This document shows positions 1-11,800 of a DNA stretch of 64,000 nucleotides, piece after piece (the first letter of the stretch is position 1; each line of letters starts with the position of its first letter). The position numbers were made by a program, and so were the translations under genes. Source of the stretch: Sequoia sempervirens (taxonomy: Eukaryota > Streptophyta > Pinopsida > Cupressales > Cupressaceae). The DNA is taken from NCBI GenBank assembly GCA_007258455.2, contig VDFB02321248.1, forward strand, positions 1 to 64,000, given 5' to 3'. The notes under the pieces were generated by a model. It saw only the letters and a program-made list of their open reading frames with translations, was not told the DNA's origin and made no database searches.

Positions 1-559
1 AAAAAGAAGGAACCCAATAAACTTAGGGAAATTTTCTATAAAGGACTAACAATCAAGATAAAAATTTGACATTCCACTAAAACTTCAACTTCCCCAAAAC
101 CGCAAAAGAATAATAAAAAATTGCAAACTTTTCCAATTTTATTTTTCAAACTTTCAACATATGACGAAGAACATGATGGGAAATGAAAAGGAACAACATT
201 TAGGTAATTTCTAAGATTGGTTATAGACAATGGCAAAATGAGGCCTAATACACAAAGGTTGGGATTTACGCAACTTTTTGTAATTTCCAATTGAATCTTA
301 ACATTCACTTTAGCTAGAGACGTGTTTCTTGCAAACACAATGAGAATACATGTATCTTTAAAAGCAAACCACAAAAAGAAAGAGGACCAAACCAATTACA
401 CTTTATCATGTCATGATTGCACAAGGCCAAGAGACGCGCAACACAATATGTGCAAGCCATAACATATAGATGAGGAAAGAAAGACGAATAACAATGCGTC
501 TACGTCAATTCTTACTTTTATCGGCCATAGCGTTTATAGAAAGGCACTTTGACATCCGA

Positions 560-1870
560 CATGTTTCTAGAAAGAAGCCAACTTTGACCTTTATGTTGGA
601 GGAATGACGCGAAATGCGTATCTGTAGCAGTTAAGGTATTAGCAATATGTTCCAATTCAAATTTTTTAAACGCCACTTGTTCTTCGTTGCTTTATTTGTT
701 TTTCTAATCTTAAACAGAACTGATTACAAAGGCAAAAGAATGGCAAGACCTCACTTCTAGGTCATTGTTGTTCTTCATTATCATTCAAGGTCTTTTTGAC
801 CATGCTCGACGGCGTTTTTTCCAATGCATTATCAGGATCATTCCAATGCACATGCTTAATAGAATAGTTAAGAAAGATAATTTCAAAGGAAACGAGCCCA
901 AGAAGAGATTAAGTTCCAGCATACAATTTATTTTTGAAGAAGACGGCTTTAGGAAGATTCATTGTCAACAAATTCATCTATTGCTGACAGTGAATTTTCT
1001 ACGAGATGAATTTGTCATGGTGATGAATTGTTGACGGTGAATTTGCCTGAAACAAAGAAGACACTCCCCTCAGAACGTAATGCACCACTGTTTGTGACCA
1101 CATGAACTGCTTACAAGAAAGCCTTTTCACAGTGACGTGTTATATTTTTAGCCAAACTTCCAACTTTCTTTAGGGAGATTGATGCGAAAAACTTATCTGT
1201 TTGGAATTTTCACTTCATTTAAAAAAAAAAAATCAATCACGGTTTCAATGTTACTTAAGGTCTTCTTGACATTATGCTGGATGGTAGATGCTTTTACGAG
1301 TTTTACTAAGACATGGATGACAAGAATCGTTCCTTCAAGAGAATAGTTAGAAAGAAAATTTCATGAGAATTGTTTTACAGCCTTTCCCATGGGCTTGGTT
1401 TTTGTTGTTTTTGTAACAGCTGTTTTATTCTCTATAATTGCCTTTTTTAAAGGCTTTTTTCTCCAATAAATTAAAAAAAAAAAGAGAATAGTTGGAAAGA
1501 AAATTTCAATGGGTACTGGCACAGGAAGAAGCTCCAGTACACAATCATCTTTGAAAGGAAGTACTCTCTAGGAGCGCATAATACATTATTCTTTGCAAAA
1601 CTGATTCGGCCAATTACTTCTTATTTTCACCAGCTTAAGCGCTGGCACAAAGGATCTTCTAGAAAAAAGCCAAAATCTGAACTCTCCTTGAGGAGAATGA
1701 CATGAGAAAATCTTGTGGTTAGCAGTTACAGTTAAAAATATATGTTTCACTTCAAAAAAAACTTAAAGACAGCTTACCTTGATGGTTGTTAAGATTTTTG
1801 TAAAATCATGCTAGAAAGTGGATACTTTTTCCAATACCCACAAAACTTCTGCAGGAATGATAATCATGTT
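560..1870. repeat. Three degenerate direct repeats, about 0.4-0.5 kb units
   Basis: Three blocks share the same order of short words: a TCTAGAAAAAAGCCAA-like start, a GAGGAATGAYGCGAAAA-like stretch, an A-rich part, then AAGGTCTTTTTGACCATGCT-like and GAATAGTTAGAAAG-like words. The blocks start near 566, 1145 and 1658. The third is cut short near 1870. Many substitutions and indels separate the copies, so the series is old. No protein is evident in any frame and the origin is unknown. Confidence 0.5.
1338..1508 (+). mobile_element. Short retroposed insert with 26-bp target duplication
   Basis: A 119-bp insert (1364-1482) ends in an A-run after TCCAATAAATT. It is flanked by a 26-bp direct repeat at 1338-1363 and 1483-1508 with one mismatch (A/G). 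A poly(A) 3' end plus a long target-site duplication is the signature of target-primed reverse transcription, so this is a SINE or a heavily 5'-truncated LINE. It has interrupted the middle copy of the degenerate repeat series. Confidence 0.7.
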
Positions 1871-3146
1871 CCACATATTCGTTTAATGCATAACAAACAT
1901 GAGTCCAGTGCAATGTAATGCAAATAAATAGATTATAGACACAGGTGTAAACATCATATTATAATATCTGAATAATAATAAAAAGAGTTTTGTCCTTCTT
2001 AATTTATTTTTAAAGGAAAACCATACAGCGAAATTGTAAAGGCCATCCATAGAAAGACTGAAATTTTGACTAGAAATAGTTCCATTTCCTCGAGAATAGC
2101 CTTGACGTAATTGCAAATATTAAAGAAAAAATGAAGCACAACTTATCTCAGAGCACATTCTATTGTATAGAATAAGCATCAGATGTTTAAAAAAATTGGA
2201 CGAAAAATATCAAACTATAACAACAAAAAAAACAAAAGAACAAAAACCTAAGAAATTAGAAGGAACTCATGAAATTGTTACGATTGCAGACCAAGTGGGG
2301 TACACGAAATGATGATAACATATAATATTCAAATCGTCTTGAGACTAATTAAATAATGGGAAGAGCACCATTAACAGGATAATATATTATTTTCTGAAAT
2401 GCATTAAATAAAGCCAGAGACTAACAAATAATGGGGCCAGCACCGCCAAACAGGATAACGAAAACTTTCTGAAAAGCAATCAGATCATATATGATCGGAT
2501 CAGATCAAAAAACAATTTGAGAAAAAAAAAAATCATGCTTCCAATTAACAATATCCATGATTTATTAGGATAAAACTACAATATAGTAAAAAGTGTCAGA
2601 CAAAGATTGTAATAGCAATTAGCTATAACATTTAGTGCACAGGTTCAATAATACAAGAAGCACAAAGAAAATAAATTTGCCAGTCATTTGCCCTTTTATG
2701 TTTGTTGACATAATTTTTAAAATTAAACTACAATTTTCATGAGATAAATGTCAAATGTTTTGCCCCACACAGAAATTAGGGCCAAGACGAGCCCATAAAG
2801 CCTTAATTGCATTCCTCAAAGGCAATTTTCTCATGTTACTTAGAATAAAAAGCAGTAGAAGATACTATCATAAGTGTGCTGTTCTTTTAGTTTTCGTGGA
2901 TTATTCATTTTAGCCTCACAAGTATCTAATAGTATACGGTATCACAGTCAACAATGGCCTAGAAGTCAGACCTTGCTCATGTCTCAAATTTATATTGTAG
3001 CCTAAAATCAAATTTACACAGAATATTTTCCATTTTCTTCATGTACTTCACTTGCCGCACTTTGACAATGTCTTTTGCTTAAGACAGATCATAGCTTAAG
3101 CATGTTAATTAACTAAGCAAAGGATATAGAGTGTTTTTTAATTCCA

Positions 3147-3381
3147 TTTCAGATCACACTCCATGATCCATCATCAGGATGAGACCACAGAAAATTTAGT
3201 TGGATTGCAGAAGTAATTCCTTAAATAAAAAGAGAGAAATGGGTGACGAAAAAAAAGAGCACACGTCGTCTCTTCTTTTTAAGAACCTAATTTTGCAATC
3301 CAACTCAAAAAAATGTCTCATAATGATGATGGGTCACAGAGTGGGATGTGAAACATTTTTGCAAGAGTGTGATCTGAAACC
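3147..3381. repeat. MITE-like hairpin element
   Basis: The left arm (about 3148-3209) and right arm (about 3294-3353) are imperfect inverted repeats of about 60 bp around an 84-bp loop. The right arm read backwards gives TTTCACATCCCACTC, then CCATCATCATTATGAGAC, ending TTGGATTGCA. The left arm gives TTTCAGATCACACTCC, then CCATCATCAGGATGAGAC, ending TTGGATTGCA. A further GAGTGTGATCTGAAAC at 3365-3380 again matches the left end, so the right terminus may be duplicated. No transposase is present. Related ends occur at 6632-6727 and near 28,300 and 51,295. Confidence 0.6.
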
Positions 3382-4409
3382 TTGACACAAAAATATTACA
3401 CATCTGAATCCAAAAGAACTCTAAATTATCTTCATGGACTGAGGAAAAATCATGGCTAATATAAGCAAAGGACTGATTAAAATGAACCAACAATTGTAAT
3501 GCCTTCTATTTGCAACACACAGAACAAATTGAACACTCCATGTTTCAAATGGCAAGCAGAATGATATAACGAACATCAATGAAAATGAACGGAATTAATT
3601 ACAGGTTCAGTTCACATATAAAAACTCAATTATATTACTGATTGAAAATTTCATAAATTTACCAAAGCCATATTTTGTAAAGCATACACTTCCAGAATCA
3701 AGTAGCAAAGAGCATTAACATTGTAAAACAAAATGAAAATGGATAGAAATCGAAAAGCCACGTAGAATATGGACCTAAAAATCTTGCATAGGAAATCAAT
3801 TTGGAACCGCAGGTCTTTCAAATATTGTATATGATTAAAAAGCATTTCCATTATTCTGCAAGCATTCCACAATGCGATTCCTTCTGTGCAATGATTATAT
3901 TGCATCTACTCAAATTGCAGCACAAGACTCAATCAAGCCTTTTATGAAATCCAGGGCTAGCAAGCAGAGATTCTTTTCTCAGAAGACTACCTACCTGCTG
4001 CTTAAACAATCCAAAAGGTTTTTATCTGAAAGCCTGGCTGTGCCAATGAAAGCTGTGAATATATATGTTCTCTACAACCAGACAAACAAACTGCATAATT
4101 CATCAATGTTAACCCAAAAGATTGGATATTTGGTGTAATTGTAAACAAATATTTTCGGTCTTTTGGGATAAATGTTCTTTCTAGAGGCAGAGCAAATATC
4201 TACACCCTGCATCAAGGAACATCATGCCAAATATGAAATATCCACTGAAAATACCAGGCTATTGTGATTCACAATGTCCCCTTTTAAAGCCAGATTACTA
4301 GCTTCTTCGTGCTTGCCCAATTTGGCAATTTTAGAAAAAGAAAAGTAACAAACGGACCAGCCTTCTGCATCCAGCAATGCAAACAATTGAAGCCCCTACA
4401 CATATTCAC

Positions 4410-5918
4410 TTAAGATCCATTAGATCCACTAGATCCATTGGATAATCTTAGAAAAGCACAGGCCACAAAGTTCCTCCCTGCAAAAAGTGAAAACTTGGCC
4501 TTGGATAGAGAAGATGAAACTCTACTGGACGAAGAAGCATTCAGTGTGTTGCCCCCCTGTACGCTGGTTCCAGCCATCTCCGACGGTTCCCCTTCAATCG
4601 GATTCGTGGTCACCGACGGCATGCAATCAAGGTTAACAGCCAGAGACCCTCTGTTGGCCCTCAGCTTATCTGCACCCTCACAAGTCACTCCCCTACATTT
4701 CTTCACCTTGATCTTCACAAGCTTAGGACAACCACCAATCAAATGCTCGATCCCGTCATCCGTCACAGGGCATCCCTTGATACAGAGCTTCTTCAAAGAA
4801 ACACACTTGGCAGCAATGCAATTGATCTCTCTATCACCAATTGTATCACTACCACAAAGAGCCAACCTCTCCAAAGACAGGCAGTTGGAAGCCAAAAGCT
4901 CCAAACTCGTAGCAGTTGGATTCAATCCAATCAAAACCAACTCCTGTAAATTCAAACACCGCCTTGCCACCGCGCTGAGCCCCTCATCCCCAATCCTATT
5001 TGTCTTCCATCCATCAATATGCAACTTTCTCAAACTCTTACAAGCATTAGCAATACCAGTTAGCCCAATATCGGTGCACTCTGGAGTTTTAACCAAATGC
5101 AAGACCTCCAATCCTAAACACTTAGAAATGGCCATTAGCCCCCTATCACTCACCTGCAACCTCTCCAGATGCACCTCCACGAGCCCATTGACATGATCGG
5201 TGATAACCTCAAGCAACTTATCCCAATCCCCTGAACATCTAAACAACTTCAAGGTACTTAAATTTTTGGACCCAGCAATCAGGGGTCCAAAATACTTCCC
5301 ATTATAAAGCTCCTTCAAACAAATCCTCTTTAATTTGGCACACCCAGGCCCAATAGCCTCCACATTCCCCTCAGCCAAACCCCTCAATCTCTTCACAGAA
5401 AGCTCTTCTAAACCCACACAGTATTTCAGTATTGCATTCATTCCTTTTGCCCCAAAGGTACAAGACCCACAAGAAAGTTTCGTTAAATTACTGCAACGCT
5501 TTGCAAATTCCTCAACCCCACTGTCAGACAATTCTCTACACGCCTTCAATTTTAATTTCTGTATATTTCTGCAATAAATTCCTATCTGAATGAGGGCTTC
5601 GTCATTTATACTTACCATTTTACGGTCGCACCTGAGGGCCAGCTTCGTCACATGATCAAATCGGCTGAACAGCCCAGGGATCGCTGTGGATATATCTGAC
5701 CGCGCATCCAAAGACAGGCGCTGGCGACTTGAACCCTCGACGTAGAACCATCTTTTGCAGACCAAAGAACATTTTTTTCGATCACCTGATCCCAAACTGT
5801 GGAAAATGCAGGCAAGGCATTCATCAGGAAGGCTCAAGGTATAATCTTTACCATTAATCTCTTCAATTTCCTCGCTTTTCTCGTAAAGGGGATTCACAGA
5901 TGAAGTCCCCTGCCCCAT
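4410..5918 (-). CDS. F-box/LRR protein of the VFB/SKIP2 type, complete and intronless
   Basis: This 502-residue protein is the substrate-recognition subunit expected for an SCF (SKP1-cullin-F-box) ubiquitin ligase. The F-box lies at about residues 29-72 (LSLPDECLACIFHSL, then KCSLVCKRWF) and would bind an ASK/SKP1 protein. About a dozen leucine-rich repeats follow to residue ~420, with repeated L..LKL..C and L..L.I.GC patterns. A Ser-rich low-complexity tail ends the protein. The MGQ start, overall length and repeat order match the plant VIER F-BOX family (Arabidopsis VFB1-VFB4; VFB4 is SKIP2), linked in Arabidopsis to growth and lateral-root formation. The start is preferred because the F-box follows at the usual distance and the ATG has a purine at -3 and G at +4. 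The frame is open throughout with no intron, as in the family. It is the only convincing host gene here. The VFB assignment is from recognition, not a search. Confidence 0.93.
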   Translation of the reverse strand: MGQGTSSVNPLYEKSEEIEEINGKDYTLSLPDECLACIFHSLGSGDRKKCSLVCKRWFYVEGSSRQRLSLDARSDISTAIPGLFSRFDHVTKLALRCDRKMVSINDEALIQIGIYCRNIQKLKLKACRELSDSGVEEFAKRCSNLTKLSCGSCTFGAKGMNAILKYCVGLEELSVKRLRGLAEGNVEAIGPGCAKLKRICLKELYNGKYFGPLIAGSKNLSTLKLFRCSGDWDKLLEVITDHVNGLVEVHLERLQVSDRGLMAISKCLGLEVLHLVKTPECTDIGLTGIANACKSLRKLHIDGWKTNRIGDEGLSAVARRCLNLQELVLIGLNPTATSLELLASNCLSLERLALCGSDTIGDREINCIAAKCVSLKKLCIKGCPVTDDGIEHLIGGCPKLVKIKVKKCRGVTCEGADKLRANRGSLAVNLDCMPSVTTNPIEGEPSEMAGTSVQGGNTLNASSSSRVSSSLSKAKFSLFAGRNFVACAFLRLSNGSSGSNGS

Positions 5919-6110
5919 CGCAATTCAATACACGGAAACAGAAAAAAAGAAAAAAGTTTTGGCTTTCAGAGCCACAGATCTGTCGATACAAAGCTGATAT
6001 AAGCCATATACGACTCAATTTGAAGATCTTCTTATGCTTTTTTCACTGCGATATTTGCGCGCATAAATATCGTTGAGCGAATGCGCAATCTTATAACTAG
6101 TGGCAGAAAT
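5919..6110 (-). promoter_or_regulatory. Probable leader and promoter of the F-box gene
   Basis: This is the roughly 190 bp upstream of the F-box start codon on the minus strand. A TTATAA motif at 6091-6096 (GTTATAAGA on the minus strand) sits about 175 bp from the ATG and could be a TATA box. A pyrimidine-rich stretch lies near 5941-5958 on the minus strand. The transcription start is unknown. Confidence 0.25.
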
Positions 6111-6456
6111 CAAAGGGTTTCTGCTCCTGTTTATTGTTGATATGTTATTGTTGTCTCAGCTCCGGCGGAACTCAGTTGGAATAAAATTTTATTGACGGAT
6201 GTCAAAGGACCTTGTGATTTGGTTATGTGTTTCGGTTTTTCGGGAAAAGTAAAGTATTTGAAGAGGCGCTGGCGACAAGACCAAAGTAAAATAATTATAA
6301 AAATGAGTAATTTCTGCATAGAGATTGATGACATTATTTGCTTGTTGTTGGAATATGTTGTTGTATTGTTGAAGTTGGACATTGTGGGTCATCTCGCTAG
6401 ACCCCAAACTATAATTAAGACAAGCAGAAAGTGAACTTGCAAAGACCAAATTATGC

Positions 6457-6526
6457 CCAAAATAAGATACCTATACAAAGTGAACCCAGTTCCAAAATAA
6501 GATACCTATACAAAGTGAATCCAGTT
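6457..6526. repeat. Two tandem copies of a 35-bp unit
   Basis: The unit contains AATAAGATACCTATACAAAG followed by TGAAYCCAGTTC. It occurs twice back to back, with a 35-bp offset and very few mismatches. It is not obviously part of a gene. Confidence 0.7.
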
Positions 6527-6555
6527 CTAAAATTTTAAATTTTGTAAGTGAAGTG

Positions 6556-7011
6556 AAATTGAATGGTATATGGTGATGTATAGGGTGATGTATAGGGTGA
6601 GTTGAATGATCCAGATCTTCATTGATGTTTTGAATCACAGCGCATGATTCATCATCGAGATAAAAGAGAGCTGAAAAAAACAAGGATCACTCAGTGTGAT
6701 CTAATGATGGATCACGTAGTGTGATCCGAAATGTTCATGAAAAAACAACACAATCAAATCCAAAAAAATAATTCAAACAACAAAATGGATTGTGGAAACT
6801 TGATATCTTTTATCATGATCTTCCACTTTTCCAATTGCTACATCTTTAGTTGCTTAACGGTTTTGTTTTGATGTTTTTATGATTTTCAGGTTTGCCTCAT
6901 TTGACTTTTAGGGCGTCATTTTGCATCCACCCATCTTTTTTTGTGAATATGTGTATTTTATTTTCTAATTAATGGAATGATACACACCTATTTATCAAAA
7001 AATTGAATGGT
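6556..7011 (+). mobile_element. Probable retroposon with 12-bp flanking repeat
   Basis: The 12-mer AAATTGAATGGT occurs at 6556-6567 and 7000-7011. The enclosed 432 bp ends with a TGATACACACCTATTTATC-like tail and an A-run, as expected for a 5'-truncated LINE or a SINE on the plus strand. The flanking repeat is short and AT-rich, so chance is possible. If real, the hairpin at 6632-6727 lies inside the insert. Confidence 0.4.
6632..6727. repeat. MITE-like hairpin related to the one at 3.15 kb
   Basis: The left arm (6632-6655) and right arm (6704-6727) are about 70% complementary by eye: GAATCACAGCGCATGATTCA faces TGGATCACGTAGTGTGATCC. A second small palindrome, GATCACTCAGTGTGATC, lies at 6685-6701. 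The arms share the GATCACACT-CATGATCCATCAT core with the hairpin downstream of the F-box gene. Confidence 0.45.
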
Positions 7012-8218
7012 TTATAAAGGGAAGAGTTTAAAGAGTTTATGTTGTAGTTATGTCTCGATTTTTTATTGTAAATAGTTAGTATGTTGATTATAATTTAGGT
7101 TTCTTATATTGAGATATTATAAAGAGTTTATCATTAAGTCTTGTTGAATATATAAATTTGATATTATACGAAAGAAATTATGATTGTACATGAGATAAAT
7201 TTGATGAAATGAATATCTTTAATCATTAACATTAATTTAAGAAAGTAAATAATCTATATATTTAAATGAACCTAAAAAAATGCATCTCTAAATCTTTAAT
7301 ATTAAATCATATAAAAATAAATAAAAAATTATAGAATTAATACATATAACTATTTAAATTTTTTATCCTCAAATTTAAAAAACCCTAAGTTATACTGAAG
7401 ATCACATAATTATTTGAAAATTTTGGAGAGGAAATTTCATGGTTGATTATGTGGATTGAAAAATACATAAGTCTAATGTTTACATGGTGAAGACTAGGAA
7501 ATATTGAAAGAGAAGCTTAGGCTTGTTTGACCCGTTGGAAAATATGACTTGACTTTGCTTGGTTATTTGTGGGTGGGGGGTAATGTGGATTTAGATACTT
7601 TAAGATGTGGGAGAACTTTCAAGTTGCTTGGCATGGTGATCAAATTGAAAAGACTATGCAATTTGGTTATTGATGTGACAAAAAGTTTCGAAGTTGTATT
7701 TGGTCTTTAAAGTATTGGAAGAATTTAAAGAGCTTTTACTCGGTGTAGAATTTGACTTGATCTTTCAGGGGGAATTTTTAATTGAAATAATTTTTTTTGG
7801 TTAATATAGAAATTTTTAATGTGATTAAACTAGCATATATATATTAAATATTAATATATACAAAATACGTCGAGAGTTATCATTGTCTAGGTGTTTATTT
7901 TCATCATTTTTTCTCTAATCAAAACTCTAATCTTAACTCTAATTGAATGCTATTTTAAATTATAACTATTTTTTTTGCTTTTAGATTATCGCTTCATATT
8001 TATCTTCCCAAAAATAATATTAAAATATATTTAAAATAATATTTAAGTTTTATTGAAAATATTTAAAAAATTAAAAAACCAGATTTGGAACAAGAACAAA
8101 AGGGCAACTTTCACAAAAAGAAAAATATTTTTTAAATTCATTTTAGGAAGTTGACAATAATCATTGCATTTTTTTTTCAAAAGATAAGAATATAAGATTT
8201 AAAAATGGATATAGATTT

Positions 8219-8840
8219 GCATGTCATTTGAACATCAATTTCTAGCTAAAGAGTTTTTCCTTACACATTGCTTTTTGGTGGATGTAACTGTAATACGCCT
8301 CTGCTGTAAGGACACTAAGTGTTTAGTTTTAATTTTTTTTTTTAATTAAATTAATTTTAAAATCTAAAAAAGCAACATTACCACCACTTGCACGTCAAAT
8401 TTAACTTGATTAACTTTATTTTTTTGATGATTAAAACAAGTTACAACAACCTCTTTAAATAGAGGTTTTCATGAATTCAAAGATAAAACATCTAAAGAAA
8501 GTTGTGAATAAAACAGCTTTAAAAACAAAGGAAAAAACTGAAAACTATTGAAAAATAAACAAAAAGAAAAATTACAAATAAATACATTGAAATTTCTTAT
8601 AATTATAAAAAATATATTTGTGTTACTACTATAAATAAATGTTCACCTTAAACACTTCAAAATTTATTACATGACACTAAGTATTTAGTTTTAATTTATT
8701 TTTTAATTAAATTGATTTTATAATCTAAAAAAGCAACATTACCACCACTTGCATGTCAAATTTAACTTTATTAGTTTTTCCTTACAAAGATTATAACTAA
8801 AAACTATTCAAAAATAAACAAAAAAAAAAAGACTATTCAA
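8219..8840. repeat. Left part of a degenerate repeat array
   Basis: Two units here (about 8310-8430 and 8660-8790) share TAAGTRTTTAGTTTTAATTT, AATTAAATTRATTTT, CAACATTACCACCACTTGCA and GTCAAATTTAACTT. A separate block with GTAATACGCCTCT lies at 8219-8310. Matching units recur at 12,722-13,392. The solo LTR at 8845-12,717 therefore split one pre-existing array. Confidence 0.65.
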
Positions 8841-8844
8841 AAAT

Positions 8845-11800
8845 TGTTAGCTATTTTTAGCTACTAGCTCAAACCAATAGAGTTGTTTATGTTTTACAAA
8901 TGAAAAGAAGGAACATTTTACTCTAACATATCATATTCATGTGCATAAAGAAATATTAGAAGACTACACTACTACATTATATTATGCAAATGTATATAAC
9001 ATAGAAGAGAGTGCACAATCTTTTCAAAAATGTAGTCTTTATTGATAATATAAATGTATGGTGTCCCACACAAGCCGTGGGACTAACTATCTAAATGCAG
9101 ATGATAGAAAAAGCTATACATTTATAGATATGAAAAAGAAAAATTGTATATGTAGAGAGAGGGACTCGTCATTGCTTGAATGACAAATCCCAATTGTCTC
9201 ATTCTACATCATCTTTGGTCCTTCCCGCTTGTCCAGTCTCTAGATGATGCTCTCCTTGTTGCTCCTAGGTTTCCTGCATTTATGAGGAGAGTGTTGTTAG
9301 AGCAATGAAGGATCACTAGTCAATACATATGCAAATATCCATATACATATAGTCTAATCCTCGTGTGCATTAAGATAGCTTGCATACTATAGATGTCTAG
9401 GAAAACAAGAGAGTTATCAAACACATCTATCATATGCTCTATTTTATCTAACATGTTTGTTTCTTATGCAGGAATAGGTGAAATATGTGTTACTATTTTG
9501 TTTCATCTATTTACAACATGTGGGGTAAAATGTGGCTCCCGCAAGGGTTGAGTCTAGCATGTTGTTTCCCTTTGTTCATCGAAAGGGGTAGGAGTGTAAA
9601 TCATCACATCTTAACAACTTTGAGTGAATGCTCATTGCCTATGGTGGTGAATTGGTTGACATCACAATCATAAATGAAAATTATTCACTCAACAAAGTCA
9701 CAAGAAGAGGATAATCAAATGCAGATCATGACAAGGAAAGTAGATTTTTATAAAGCCCAATGGTGACCAATCATTCTTGAGTAGTCATAATTATTACGTT
9801 GCAATGATATGATAGTGTTCAAGCAAATAAACATTATGTGATACCTTGTATAAACAGAGCTTCAAGGAACTTATGACTAATTGTGTCAAGTACAAGACAG
9901 AGTAAGGTAGAGGACAGTTTCTCTCACAGACCATGAAGACAGATCATGCAAAGATTATGAACATTGAATGTAGTTATTCACACTACTATTTGTTCATAGT
10001 GCAAGTGGAAAGGGAGAGTCATAATTTCAAGGTATAGTGGCATTGATATGGGATACATTGAGGGGCAAAATTTGCATAAATAACAATGTTGATTAAATCT
10101 ACAAGCAAATCAATGAGCTAATTGTATTTGGCATTCAAGGAGCAGCAATACAATCATTGCCTTAAAATATCAAGGGTTTTTAATGACGGTCCTTATCAAA
10201 GTCTTATAGCACATATTAAAGTTGACTCATCCAGACATACAAAATGGGATGTAGATTGATGCCAGTGTTTGTGTCACAAAAGAAGTAAGGCATAAGACAA
10301 TCCTTTATGATGTTGAAGAATGTGTACAGAGGAGACTATCCATCATGATTGAGAATCTTTGGGATGTTTCTTTATACAAGTAAGTCATACCCTTATGAAG
10401 ATAATCAAGACAGGTGCATTGGGGTAGTGTATGATGTTGATAAAGCATATTGTGCAATGTATCTCATGAAGTTTCATTCATATTAAAATGAAACACAAGT
10501 ATGAAAAGGAGAAACTATGACATCCATGTGGGAGAGTAGCTATGAATATGTGTAGTGCTAGCATATTGAAGATTGCAATATATGATAGTAACAGTGAGCA
10601 AGATATGTCAGATAAAGCATTATACCATAAACCAAGCCTCGGCCAAAGTCAAATACATGAATATTTTAATAAATTTTCAAGAGCAAGGGCTTAGGTTTCC
10701 AAACCTTCGTGCAAGATACAGAGATTTTCAAAAAAAATGAATACACAAAAAATGAAAGGGTTAGTGTTCATGGGTGAATGGAAAAAATGTGTAGAGTTGT
10801 GGATTATACCCATACTGTGCAATGGAATTGAATCATTTTTCAAATCATTTTTTTTCCTTTAGAGGGCATCATTTTATTATGGAATAGTCAACTAAGATGG
10901 TTCTTGTTTCGACTGTTCACTCTCCCATGAAGTCTCATTCTTATTATAGTCTTGCACAATTTTATCACAGTAAGGTGGTTATGACACTGTTGGTCGCTAC
11001 TACTTGGCATCATAGGAAATAAAGAAGATGCCATGCTTTTAAAATCAACAGAAATTAATGAGGAGAAACCCTCATATTTGTAAAAAAAAATGAAAGGGGG
11101 CACCCAAAATACAAGCATGGTATGGGATTTATGAAGGCCGAATACATTAAAAGAGAATGGAATCCTTAAAAGATTGCAAGCAATTACAGTTAAAGAGCTT
11201 ACTTCAAAAGCAACAGGGCTCATAATGAGCATTTGTATCTACAAATATATGAGAAAAGATGCGATTTTTCATGCAAGGAAAGCTTGCTCATGAAGAATTC
11301 TTCCAGAGAATCCTCGTTTTCAGCTTCAAAACCCTCGACCTGTGCATGAATCATGGCGGTGCTCCAGTAGAGAGAAAGTTTAAAATGAAAAATGAAATGG
11401 TGAATGCGTGTCCGCGATTTTGAGTTAGGGTTTTGAAACCCTATCTTATGTCGAGCAAAAAAAAAGCTTAAGGAAATTTTTGCCTTTCATTTTAGCATTT
11501 GCATTAAAATTAATACCTTTACATTATGACCTCCTATGCAAGTGTTAGGAAAGTAAAATTTCTTCTACATTTTGCATTTTCCAAAGCATAATGTCATTTT
11601 ATTTTGCATTGACTACAAATGTAAAAGCATTTGATTTAAGTGATATTGCTATAAATCACTTAGTCAAAAAGTGTTATTTTAATGCAAAAATGATGTAGTA
11701 TGCTTTGTAAATGTATTGAGAGCATATAGTTGAGAGTTTATGCTTTTGCAAGCATATTGGGAGGTTGAAGGAGGTTTGCAAACATATGTAGGGAATATAG

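Larger units (their letters stand above)
1..4409. other. Intergenic DNA downstream of the F-box gene
   Basis: This is AT-rich sequence with no convincing coding region. Short open frames, the longest about 119 codons near the left edge on the minus strand, show no recognisable motif. The stretch holds a degenerate repeat series (about 560-1870), a small retroposed insertion (1364-1482) and a MITE-like hairpin (3147-3381), listed separately. The part next to 4409 must contain the 3' untranslated region of the F-box gene. I could not fix a polyadenylation site. Confidence 0.6.
6111..8218. other. AT-rich intergenic DNA, no gene seen
   Basis: No coding region is supported here. Open frames near 6131-6683 overlap on both strands and look random. 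The stretch contains a 35-bp tandem pair, a hairpin element and a probable retroposon, listed separately. The rest (7012-8218) is very AT-rich with no motif I recognise. Confidence 0.6.

Noticed and set aside
36..395. 119-codon minus-strand open frame at the left edge
   Set aside because: Hydrophobic and Phe/Leu/Val-rich in AT-rich DNA, with no motif, no supporting context and no homologous copy in the window.
4438..5196. 252-codon open frame on the plus strand opposite the F-box gene
   Set aside because: It is the antisense shadow of the LRR region. Its length follows from the codon bias of the repeats and it has no domain of its own.
10888..11232. 114-codon minus-strand frame inside the solo LTR
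   Set aside because: No motif, and its location inside an LTR-like element without other domains makes a gene unlikely.
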